Source: Pterobdella sp. o SKG-2022 (taxonomy: Eukaryota; Annelida; Clitellata; Hirudinida; Piscicolidae). Taken from it: DNA of 64,000 nucleotides. Every line of letters begins with the position of its first letter. Position 1 is the stretch's first letter. The DNA is taken from positions 31,533,739 to 31,597,738 of the forward strand of contig OZ038320.1 in assembly GCA_964035795.1 (NCBI GenBank). The letters run 5' to 3'. This document shows positions 47,955-58,232 of this stretch, piece after piece. The position numbers were made by a program, and so were the translations under genes. A model generated the notes under the pieces. That model did no database searches, was not told where the DNA came from, and saw nothing but the letters and a program-made list of their open reading frames with translations.

Positions 47955-48878
47955 CTTGATAGTATTTATCTACTTTGTGATGCCTCTAGAAAAGTCAATA
48001 ACTGTACAATCTTTTCAAAATCTATATTGAAGTTGTAAATGCATCATCCTATACTGATGCATTTTTTGCAGCAAGATGATGAGAGCATCTAAAATATTCC
48101 ATTCTGAAACTCTAATCTAGTATACAAAACTCCAAATGAAAAAAATTATGCAAGTGTTTCTACAAAAATGAAAAAGCTGGTACTTTTTATAAATCCCAAT
48201 CAAAAAACCACGAGCACATGTTTGCAGTTTGAAGTCAGATTCTAAAACAAAATTATTGCCAGTTTTCATATTTCTATTGTGTGATATATAATTTATTGAC
48301 GCAAAGGAAATTTTTGAATATTGGTCTTATAAATAAACATTTGCCAAACGAGGGTATGGAAAAAGTCCAAAAAAAGGAACACTCGAAATTATTGTACAAA
48401 AATCAGATTTGAAAAACACAAGAATTTTCTGAAATATTGTAATTACAAATAAATATATTTAATAATATTATAAAAAATAATTTTATAAGTTTTGCATACA
48501 GTATCTAGAGGCTAAAAGTTTGATGAATGTTACGCTATCAAAATAAACGTTTGACAGTCTTGTCAAATTTTCTCGTCTAAAAAGTAACAAAACAAGTAAG
48601 TGCTCTTCAAAGAGCCAACAGCTAGAAAACAAAGGTGGTTGAAAAATTATAGGCCACATCATGCGGTTGAACAATTATGTCTTTGACAACTAGTGTCATC
48701 AATAATTCTCATTAAAGAGCAAAAAAACTCATTATCCGCTTATTCCTTTCTCCTCGATATGAACATGCAATGCCTTTCTTATCCATATTAGACGTAGTTG
48801 AAAGTGAAAGAAAAATCTGTGATAGTTGGAATAATTTCGTGTATTTGCAAAAAAAAGTTTAAATTACCAGTTTTATTA
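47955..48878 (+). repeat. Conserved intron block (copy 3 of 4)
   Basis: Homologous to 36262-37130, with a segment of about 140 bases practically identical to copy 1. It is interrupted at 48879 by the PHD-finger LINE and resumes at about 49876. Confidence 0.85.
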
Positions 48879-49875
48879 GCAAAACTTGGTCCGTGTGGGA
48901 ATTTCTGTATGCCGATGGCTTAGTGATCATCGCTAAAAGCCTCAAAGAGTTAGAAGATAGTTACGGTGCTAGGAAAAACAGTGTTGAAAGCAAGGGTCTT
49001 AGAGTGAACATAGTGAAAACAAAAGTTATGATCAGTGCTCTAAACCAAGGTCCAAGTTTCCAGTTTGGAAAACACTCTTGTGGAGTGTGTTTCAAAGGTG
49101 TTGGCGTCAGCTCTATTCTTTGCACTCTATGTAACCACTGGGTTCACAAACACTGCAGTGGCCTAAAAAGCAAATTGGCTTCTGCCATAAACTTGAAATG
49201 TAAGGCATGTTTAGATTTTCAAATTAGTGATACTGATTATGAAGCCGTTGAACTTAATGAAAACAAATATGAATTTTGTTATCTAGAGAATATTTTTAGT
49301 GCTGGTGGTGGAGCTGAAGCTAGTACTATTGCCAGTGTAAGGTCTGGTTGTAAGAGTTTTGGCAACAGTTACCAGTGTTAGCAAGTCGGATCATTTCACT
49401 TGATAAAGGGCGTTTATATGCTGCTTGCGTCAAAAATTTTATGGTTTATGGTGGTGAGACCTGGCCTCTCAAGGTGGAAGATACTACTAGAATTTTCAGA
49501 GCTGATAGGATGATGATCAGGTAGGTGTGCAATGTAAGCTTAAAGGATAGCAGATCATTTGATGAATTAAGGGACAAACTGGGAATTCCAATTACTGAAG
49601 TGCTACGCAGAAATAGACCGAGATGGTTTGGGCACGTAACGAGAATGGATTTTGGTAACCGAGCAAGTGCTTGCAGACATGCTGAGGTAGAGGTTAAGCG
49701 AGAACAAGGTAGACCAAGAAAAACTTGATCCCAATTAGTAAGCAACGATCTTAGAAGAATGAAACTCAAACCTGAACTTGCCCAAGACCAAAGTATGTGG
49801 AAAAGATCTACTATAAAACCCTGTCCAACCCATGCTAGCATGGAAACGAACGTAAAACGATGATGGTGATGATTA
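48879..49875 (+). mobile_element. Non-LTR retrotransposon 3' fragment with PHD-like finger
   Basis: It encodes the end of a reverse transcriptase (FLYADGLVIIAKSLKELE, GLRVNIVKTKVMIS), then a PHD/RING-like finger (CGVC, CTLCNHWVHKHCSG, CKAC), a C-terminal part (GRLYAACVKNFMVYGGETWP, RNRPRWFGHVTRMD) and a tail with CCAACCCATGCTAGCATGG and GATGAT units. Damage: a frameshift near 49360 and two Trp-to-stop changes (TAG at 49523, TGA at 49726). Both edges are fixed by comparison with the paralogous intron at 37170. This architecture is widespread in marine invertebrate and fish elements. It is 5'-truncated. Confidence 0.9.
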
Positions 49876-49931
49876 GTTTCAATTTGCTTCAATATTTTAA
49901 AAGATAATATATTGCAACTTTGCTATATTAA

Positions 49932-52697
49932 CCCATTACTTCCCGTAATTGATTCGCGAATGAAATTTTTCTCGTTTAAAATTTAAATATATATTTAATC
50001 AATATATGGGCATTTATCAAAAAAAAATTTGAAAAAGTAAATTTAAAATATTATTTTCACCGCTTCACATCATTTGTCTTTAAAATATACCTTTTCTCTT
50101 TAAATAAGCGTTGTTTTTTTTCCACCATTAAAATTATATAAGCATTTTTTGTATATTCCATACATTTTCGACAAATCATCTAAAGCTTGTCATTATCATA
50201 GCATCAGCTTTCAGCTTTAGCACACCTTTGATGGCAGCATTTGAAGCATTCCATGTTATAAGATATAGATAGAGAATCGAAATTTGTTCACGTTTTATGC
50301 AACGAAATAATTTAGCTCAAATATTTTGTTAAGAAAAAATAATATGAATTAATTTTTTTTCACTCAGAATAAAAACGAAGTGAAAAGAAATAATTAAACA
50401 AAATACTAGTTGTTTTTTAAAAGTCATTGGTGAATTAAAAGTTCACTATTACTATCATTCAATAATATTCATATGTAAATTTATCGTAGATAGTTTATTT
50501 TCAAATTTTAAAGTATTTTCTGTGATCTGAGCAAGTCAACTGACCTGAGGATGATGACCTTCGTATCAAATTTCAATGTTAGTCTTTGAGAACTCCTTTA
50601 TAAGTCATAGGTTTCACTGAATTTAATGCATTTTTTCTTAGTTTTAACGGTAAAATGGATAAATAATATTGCAAAATGCTCGAGCACAAAAAATTTTTGC
50701 ACTAACACTCCAAGAAAAAATTGGCCAACACCATTTTTTGGATCTTATTTTAATTCTAAAAAAAGATATGCTTTGGTTGAAAAGGTCAACACCTCCCATG
50801 TAATTTTTATAAATTGTTATGGACTTTAGCATAGTATATTGATTCAATCTAAACTTATTTTTTTCCATCTTGGTACAAGCGTTTGAAGACTATTTTTGAA
50901 GAGATTAGAAGCAACCATGACAGACTTGCTATCTCTCCACTTGACAACCGAAATGTTTTTGCTGAAAACTTCTTGTAAATACCTCCGTTCCTTTTTCATA
51001 ACAGTTGACAGCAAAGATGCGATTGCATTCTATTTTCTCTCAAAGTACCTGTTGCACCAATTTTCACTTAAATAGTTTTCTAAGCACTATATTGGGACCG
51101 TGGCCAAAAACTCCATCTTGAATTCTTGTTTGGTTTCCACAAGATGGTTTCACGTGCAACAAAGCTCCTTTTTGTGAACATGAAGCGCAAAATTTGTAAC
51201 TCAACCTTATTGGCATTTCTTTAATGAGTTGTTTGTCATTCTGCTGTGTAATATGGCACCATTATCTCATCAATGCGGCAATGTTCCGAAACTTTTTTTG
51301 TAAGCACACCTTGTTCAAGTGATCAAAAAGAAAACGTACTTTGTAAAATTTGTCATTTTTTATTTTTGAATTGTCGGCAAAATGCACTAGCCGCATAATC
51401 TGAGCAAACGTGTTCCTTCTCATTGCTTCGGCCACCAGTGTACCAAGGCAATTTCTTTTTTCCAGTACATATGTTTATACGAAGCTTAAAGTATTTTGAA
51501 TAGAGTAAGGTAGCGAGAAACACTCGGATATGTTTGGGTGAAATGCATTCCGAAGGAAGAGACTTTTGAGAAGCATATAACATACTTTGACAACAAATAT
51601 CTTTTTTCCATTTATCAGACCAAAACAGATTTAAACATTGTTCAAAAGTTTCAAACTTTTATAAATTAAAATTTGATTGTGCATATGAAGGTATTTCAGA
51701 CGAGAGCTTCCATTGTATTTTGTGCTCCAACTAAGAAAACTTTTTTCTGCTTGCTTTTTTTTTTTTTGTCTTAAACTCTTCATTTTTTTCATTATTACTC
51801 CAATCAACTTTACTGCATAAAAGAATTTAAAAAAATTTTGAAATTTTAAGTAGTTCTTTCATTATTTGAATTTTTTATATCACAAGCTGTTTCTTTGCTT
51901 TTGCTATGAGTGATAAAATTTTAAAGTTTTTTCTCACTAATATTTTTTCCAATATTCATTTTTGAATTTTATATTCATCATATTTATATTTATTATATTT
52001 TTATTTATATTATATTTTATTTATATTATATTTTATTTATATTATAATTTTTATATATTTATTTCATTTATATTATATTTTATAAATATTATTTCATTCA
52101 TCTTTTTAATTATTTTCATACATTTTTTATTTTTTTTGTATTCTAATAATATTTTGTTTATCATTATTGTCTGACCAAAACTGCCTGAACTTTCTTCAAT
52201 GTCCACGCAAAATGAGCATTCAATTACTAAAAACTTAATTGTGAAAATGACTTTAAAAATTGTGAACCTTATTTCATTATGAATAAAATTTTGAATTTTT
52301 TAAAATTCAATAGAAAACTTTACATATAGTTGACATAGGTTTATTACAAAAATATTATATATTAGATAAATATGAACTCTAAATAGATCGTTTTCTATTA
52401 TATATTTCAAAAAAATATTTTAATATGTTAAATAATTGTACTAAAAATATAAAATTTTTTGGCCTTTAAAAATTTTTTAATTTTGAGCTTAAAGCGAAAA
52501 AACATTTTTTATTTAGTAGCTAATTTAAAATGTGCATTGTGAGCTTAAAGTTTAAACAATATGGTTGAAACTTTATTTTTAATATAAGTAGTGTTTGGAA
52601 AATGAATGTTCAAATTTTCAAAAAAATTCGACCAATAAGAATAACGCTTTCGTATTTTGAAAATGTTATACTTAATAGACGTTCGGGAAGCAATGGG
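49932..52697 (-). mobile_element. piggyBac-like DNA transposon relic
   Basis: Inverted ends CCCATTACTTCCCG (49932-49945) and CGGGAAGCAATGGG (52684-52697) differ by one base. The left end is preceded by TTAA; the right end is followed by TAA, a decayed TTAA. These are piggyBac hallmarks. On the minus strand, 51583-51353 and 50868-50644 carry transposase relics (PKHIRVFLATLLYSKYFKLR; KNYMGGVDLFNQSISFFRIK then IRSKKWCWPIF), the second being the typical YNKYMGGVD..D..R..SKKWWWP segment. Many stops lie between them, so it is inactive. It sits 56 bases beyond the LINE, in the same intron of gene 2. Confidence 0.88.
50644..51620 (-). pseudogene. piggyBac transposase pseudogene
   Basis: Fragments in order on the minus strand are the N-terminal helical part (FLATLLYSKYFKLRINI), a middle part with Cys-rich and VFGHGPN-like pieces in broken frames, and the MGGVDLFNQS...SKKWCWP C-terminal part. 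Multiple stops and shifts are present. The catalytic Asp residues cannot all be placed. Confidence 0.8.
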
Positions 52698-52993
52698 TAA
52701 TAAAGGTAACAAAATCATGAAAATTATCAAAAATTTTTAATACGTAAATAATTCAAAATTGAATCAAAAATAGTCCAGGCGGAGGTTGTGCAGAAATCAG
52801 TTTTGGAAAAACCCTTTATATTCATAAAATATATCTGGATCCACCATACTTGTTAGCCACTTTCTTTAACTAAATATTTTCATTAAAAAAAAAGTGAAAA
52901 TTCATCTTATATTTATGAACAAAGATTCTTTTTCTGAATTTAAAAATTTTTTCAAACGAACGAAAAATAAAAAGTGGTAAATAATCTTTGAAG

Positions 52994-53135
52994 GAAAGCT
53001 GATATAATGTTAGTAGATAAAACAAATAAACCATTCAATGCAACTTTGGATGCAACAGAACTGGCAAATTGATAAGACTGAGTTGGAAACAGGATATGTT
53101 TTATTTGTGTAAACTTGCTATGGTATATGACAACA
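52994..53135 (+). pseudogene. Gene 2 X exon with one-base deletion
   Basis: 142 bases against 143 in both gene 1 X exons. The frame reads KADIMLVDKTN, then after a shift TIQCNFGCNRTGKLIRLSWK and MFYLCKLAMVYDN, ending AACA|GTTAGT. The whole X pattern is visible across the shift. Confidence 0.55.
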
Positions 53136-53320
53136 GTTAGTAATTCAGTGCTTTTAAAAAAATTTTGAAATATTTGAGATTTACTTTCTATTTGAATTTA
53201 AAAATTTAATTCAGCTTTTTCAACATAATTTTTAAAAGTAAATACATGAAAACCATTATTCAGCTAACGATTTCACAAAGAAACGGTAAACAAACGCCTT
53301 TTTTCTCACTAATGCTATAG

Positions 53321-53381
53321 GATGCACAGGAAAAGATAAAATTGTAACTTATCCACTGTCACAATGTTCTTGGGTTAGCAG
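53321..53381 (+). CDS. Gene 2 second Y exon
   Basis: The 61-base exon (phase 1 in, phase 2 out) encodes RCTGKDKIVTYPLSQCSWVSR when joined to the X exon before it. Sites are aatgctatag|GA and AGCAG|GTTGTT. It lies only 186 bases after X, so the E exon and most of that intron are deleted relative to gene 1. Confidence 0.5.
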
Positions 53382-53662
53382 GTTGTTTAATTTTTAAACT
53401 CATTTTATTCAGTGTTTGCTTTAAAAAATAAGAGTAATGTCTAGAAGAAAAGAATGTATAAAAATATATTTAGGTGAAAAATCATTGAAAAAATAGTAAC
53501 TAAACTCAAATTCTAAATCAATAAAAAATGCCTCATAAACAAAGACCAAGTAGTCCTATCTGAACACAAAGCCACATACCATTCAAAAAACCTTATACTT
53601 CTGACTATTTCTAAACACCGTTTAAAAAGCATATTAAAGCCAGAAAAAATGATCAGTTTCTC

Positions 53663-54620
53663 AAAAGTGTGGATATTAATTATCTACTTTGTGATGCCTC
53701 TAGGAAAGTCAATAACTGTACAATCTTTTTAAAATCTACATTGAAGTTGTAAAAGCATCAATCTATACTGATGAATTTGCTTGCAGCAAGATGATGAGTG
53801 CATTTGAAATATTCCATTCTGACACTCTAATCTAGTATGCAGTTTGTATCGAAGTATACAAATCTCCAAATCATCAAAAGTATGCAAGTGTTTTCCCAAA
53901 AATAATAAAGTTGGTACTTTTTATAACCCCCAATCAAAAAGCCATGAGCATATATTTGCAGTTTGAAGTCAAATTCAAAAAGCCTTTTAGTACAACTTTA
54001 AAAAAAAAATTTTACTGCAACTTTATAAAAAGTATATAAGAACATAGATATAATTGTCGCTAATTAAACTTTTTAACATTAGCTACGTAAATACACATTG
54101 GCCAAACAAGGATTCGGATTGAAGCCCCAAAAAAGCAACAGCTGAAGTTGTACAAAATTCAGGTTGAGAAAATGTAGGAATTCTTCAAAGTACTGTTATA
54201 AAAGTTTTTTATATGTTCTAGATACAGTATCTAGTGACCAAAAATTTGAAAATTTGATGAACGTTACGCTACCAAAATGAAGATTTGTCACTCTTGTGGA
54301 ATCTCGCGGTTCAGAAGAAAAGTAACAGAAAAAATTAATTCTTTTTAAAGAGGCAACAAGCTAGAGAACAAAGCATGTTGCCAGGTTTTAGGCCACATCA
54401 TGCAGTTGAACGCCTATATTTTTCAAAAATAGCGTCACCAATGATTTCAATTAAAAAACAGAATAAACACATTATTTGTATATTTCTCTCTTCTCGATAT
54501 AAACATGCATTGCCTTTCCTATCCATGTCATACGCAGTTTTTATTGCAAAAACAATCTGTGATAGCTGGAATGAAGCCTCATTTTTTGTAAAAAAAAAAG
54601 TTCATACTTTTGCTTTTAAA
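53663..54620 (+). repeat. Conserved intron block (copy 4 of 4)
   Basis: Homologous to 36262-37130. It follows the second Y exon of gene 2, as copies 1-3 follow theirs. After it the expected X exon is not found. Confidence 0.85.
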
Positions 54621-55749
54621 TTGCTTCAATCTTTTAAAAAAAGAGTATGTTGCATATTTGCTTAATTTATTCAAGTAATAAATTCATGAAAATTATCATG
54701 AACTTTCCATGTATGAATAATTCGAATTCAAATAAATAATAGTTCAGGTGAACGTTGTGTACAGTTTCTTTTCAACCCTATTATTTTTGTTGATAAGGTT
54801 TTTTTATATCCAAGAGAACAGTTAGTCACCTAATTTTTTTAACGATATTTAAATATGCAGACATTGATTTGCGTCCGAATACACTATCACAAATTATAAT
54901 AAATCCACGAATTTTATTTTCTTTTTGTATTCGTTTTTCTCGGTTGATTTGATTTCTCCAATTCTCAAGTTTAGAAGACGTAAATTATTGATTAAAGTGT
55001 TTAGGAGAGCTGATGATGATCTGTCTCTTTTGCGTTTGGTGTTAATGAGAGCTTCATGTAGAATGCCTTTGTCTAGCGGTTTATCCTAGCATTCTTAAAC
55101 GTCTCTATCTCACTTCAAAGTGCAAAGGAGGTTTGATGGAACCACACTTTTTGTTTCTCTGTATATCAAGCCAGTGCACCTTTTTCAACCTTCGTTTCAT
55201 TTTTCTTTGGAAGGAGTCTATGCTACTTTGTGCAAAATTGCCTACACCCACCCTGATTTTTCTTCATAAACCGCGTGTTTTTTAAATTAAATTATTGAAA
55301 TTTTCATCAATAAAGAAAAATAAAATGAGACAACTGACAATTTAAATTTTATCAGAGAAAATACAGCCAATTTTAAAAATAAACAAAAAAAACTATTTTG
55401 AGATGCGCAAGTGATAAGCGGCCACTTGAATTTTGGGCCTTTTTAGTGTCAATTTTTGATTGAATAACATTTTTTTTATTAGTTCGATGCTCCTTGTCGG
55501 CATTGATTGATTAGTTTTTTCATGTTATCAATTGACATATTTTTCCAAGCAAAAACTTTGCTTTCTTCAAATCTTTTTCATTTTTGAAACTTTTCCGTTA
55601 TTATGGACATTTTGCACTACGTATAACTTTTTGAAAATTATTTAATTGATGTTTTTTTTAATTTATAGATTACACTTTTGTATTAGAGTCAATTTTCAAC
55701 CAAATTTTTTAAAACTTTTTAATAAAAAAATTTCAATTTTGATTTATAG
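54621..55749 (+). other. Gene 2 region lacking the expected X, microexon and TM exons
   Basis: Homology to gene 1 is lost after about 54800 and resumes abruptly at 55617 with actacgtataactttttg, which is the donor side of the TM exon. The hydrophobic codons of that exon are gone. A replaced or deleted segment of unknown origin lies between; I see no gene in it. Confidence 0.5.
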
Positions 55750-56215
55750 AGCAGACAAAGCCGTTCTTCCGACAAAATAAAGAAGTCTTCAACAGAGCCA
55801 AAAAATGATCAGAATACAATGGATATAACGAAAAAAGAATTAAAAAACCAAAAATCAGAATTTAAATTTTTTAAAAAAATGAAAAATATTCTCCACTATC
55901 AACGAAACAGAAAAGCTTTCAACAGAACCGGAAAATGCTCAAAAGAAAATTGATATAACGGAAGAAGAACTGAAAAAACAAAAACCCGAATTTGAAATAT
56001 CGAAAAAAAAGAAAAATATTTCTAAAGCTCCAAAACGCTTTTCTATCAAAGAAACAAAGCAGTTTCCCATAAAGCCGGAAGATGATTTTAATATAAATGA
56101 TATCACGACAAAAGCATCAGAAAAATCTACATCAAAAGTTACAATAACGAACAAAATGACATCATCAAAAATGAAAAATACGAAAAGCAATATAAAAATA
56201 AATGAAGACCCTTGA
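55750..56215 (+). pseudogene. Gene 2 tail exon, frameshifted
   Basis: Homologous to the gene 1 tail. A first frame (DKIKKSSTEPKNDQNTMDIT) shifts by one base near 55890 and then runs open to TGA at 56213 (IDITEEELKKQKPEFEISKK, KPEDDFNINDITTKASEKS, ending NINEDP-like residues). It keeps three repeat units. The 5' join to a TM exon is out of frame. Confidence 0.5.
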
Positions 56216-58127
56216 AAATCCTTGATAAATTGTACTTTATAATTTAGTATATTTTTAATTCGAAATATTATTTTTGATGTTTGTAAAAATTTATTTTCAA
56301 CACAAATAAAACTGCTAGTTTCAAGCTCAAATCAAACCAACATGGTTAACTAATGAAAACAAGTATACTAAAACAAGCTGAATAGAAGCAAGCACTAACA
56401 TAAACAATGACACTTACCTCAACGTAAGCAATTGAAACAATTAGAAATTAAGAATAATGCATTTTCCAGGCTTTCCAAGTTATAATCAACAATCTAAAAC
56501 CACCATGCTGATCATGAACTCTGAGTTTATGAAAGACTTCTAAGGCCTTTGATCGACTAAAAGAGTGTTTTAAAAATCAACATTTTTCTATCTGCACTGA
56601 GATCAGATTTTTATGAAGCATCTGTTCTTAGATTTCTTTTTATGGCGCTGTAACTTGGAAAACATATTGAAAACAGAAATCTAGATTCACTGCTTAAGAT
56701 TCTTTTCAGGAAAAACCTGGAAAGACTAAATAAAAAATAATGGGCTATTTAGAATTACTGGCTTCGCTTTTCTTTCCCCTGCTGGAATTTTATCGCTTGC
56801 ACTGGGCTGGACACTTGAGCCGCAAGCCAAATAACCGCATTTTTTTGTCTGTTTCACCTACAAAAAAAAGGTAGTCACCTATAAAGTAGGCCACCTTTTA
56901 GATAAAAAAATGTCCTGAAACGTGATATGAAAGACATTTCTATTTGACCAGATACCTGAAATAAATATTTTTGCAACAGTGTCGGCTAGAAGTGAATTTT
57001 ACACTAAGAACAGTCTCGATTCAATTAATTACCTCGATGAAATTCAGGCTAAGCAACAGAAAAAATATCAAAAATAAAACCTGATTATACTTGACAAAGC
57101 CTGCCAACATCAAACCAACTGATAGAAATTTCTAGTCGGCATTACGTCGAACTTTTTTTTTCTTTTGCTCTTCTAATTATTCTCAAAATTTGAAATTGTT
57201 CCATTATATCTACAGAGCCATTCGAATGAACCCTTAATCTTAACTTAGTTTTTTATCTGATACACATTTAAAAATTTTACAGACTGATTAAGTGGCCAAA
57301 GCAAAATTTTTTTGAACTTTCAAGTCATAACCGTTTTTATTAAAAATATACCTATATTATTCCCAAAAAATGAAACTAAACAGAGAGATATAAGCAGCTA
57401 AATAGTGAAGCTTTAATATGCTTCCACTTAAAAAAATGGCAAAAATCACAAAATGTTAGTGTGAACGTGGCATAAACAAAATCGAATGATCTTTGAAAGT
57501 GTGGCTGATGCCATGGTGACCAGTTTGTTAATCCAAAAACTGCATTATCATTCGTTATTTACCCACAATATATATACTGAAGTAATTTAATAAGATAAAT
57601 AATTACATTCAAAATAACAAGCAGAAAAGATTTTTTAAAATTCTGTATTGATTTAAATGATTTATTGATGATTTTATATAAAATTAAAACTAAAATAAAC
57701 AATGAATTTCCATCCCTTTCAAACAGGCAGAAGTATATTTTACCTTGATAAAATCTTTTAGCCTTAACCGAGAATTATATCGAATAGTGAAGACATTAAT
57801 TGATAATAAATTTCAAATTGAAAAAACATTAATTAATAATTCTTTTTTTAAGTCATTAGATTTAATAATTTTTTAAAAGATTTAAATATGAATAAGTTAA
57901 TGAATAAAAACCCTGCTCACACCAATAAGAGCTGATAAGAATCCTAAAACAATATAAATAATTCAATCAACTTAGGCCGACTGCTGTCTATCTCATTCAC
58001 ATGTATAACAGTGGAATATATAATAATATTAACAAAAATAACTTAAAAAATATCATCAAAAGAATAATAATAAAAATATTATCAAAAGCAATCGTAACAA
58101 AATAAAATTGATAGATTGATAGAATGA
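56216..58127. other. Gene-free stretch between gene 2 and phosphomannomutase
   Basis: No exon is supported. A segment at about 56900-57140 resembles 42880-43145 inside gene 1 (shared ttgaccagata.ctgaa, ttgcaa.ag..tc.gct, aattcaagc-like parts), so it is probably a relic of the duplicated locus. Bases 56755-56840 are somewhat GC-richer, with no recognisable content. Confidence 0.5.
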
Positions 58128-58232
58128 TCATAGCTGGAAAAGAGTGCTGAGTTGAGAGATGGTGTCAGAAGGCGAAACGACTGAGTGCCCTAATGTGCGG
58201 TCGTCAGCATAGATTTCGTAGTCGTTGCCTCC
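58128..58232 (-). CDS. pmm2: Phosphomannomutase exon 8 (terminal)
   Basis: 105 bases encode [20 protein letters not shown] to the end FQL and TGA. The family motif is usually PGGNDHEI; here Tyr replaces His. Confidence 0.95.
   Translation of the reverse strand, partial: GGNDYEIYADDRTLGHSVVSPSDTISQLSTLFQL

Larger units (their letters stand above)
46353..56215 (+). pseudogene. Receptor-like gene 2 (decayed paralogue of gene 1)
   Basis: It starts 674 bases after gene 1 with the same signal-peptide exon and keeps E, Y, X, Y and tail exons in the same order and phase pattern. Defects: a poly-A run that breaks the first Y frame, a one-base deletion in X (142 instead of 143), no recognisable final X, microexon or TM exon, and a frameshift in the tail. 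Its introns carry a SINE (46997), a PHD-finger LINE fragment (48879) and a piggyBac relic (49932). It is most likely a pseudogene, though the signal-peptide, E and second Y exons look intact and could serve as donors for gene conversion. Confidence 0.55.

Noticed and set aside
54375..54665. 96-codon plus-strand frame in intron block copy 4
   Set aside because: The homologous DNA in copies 1-3 has stops and shifts in this frame; similarity is at DNA level only.
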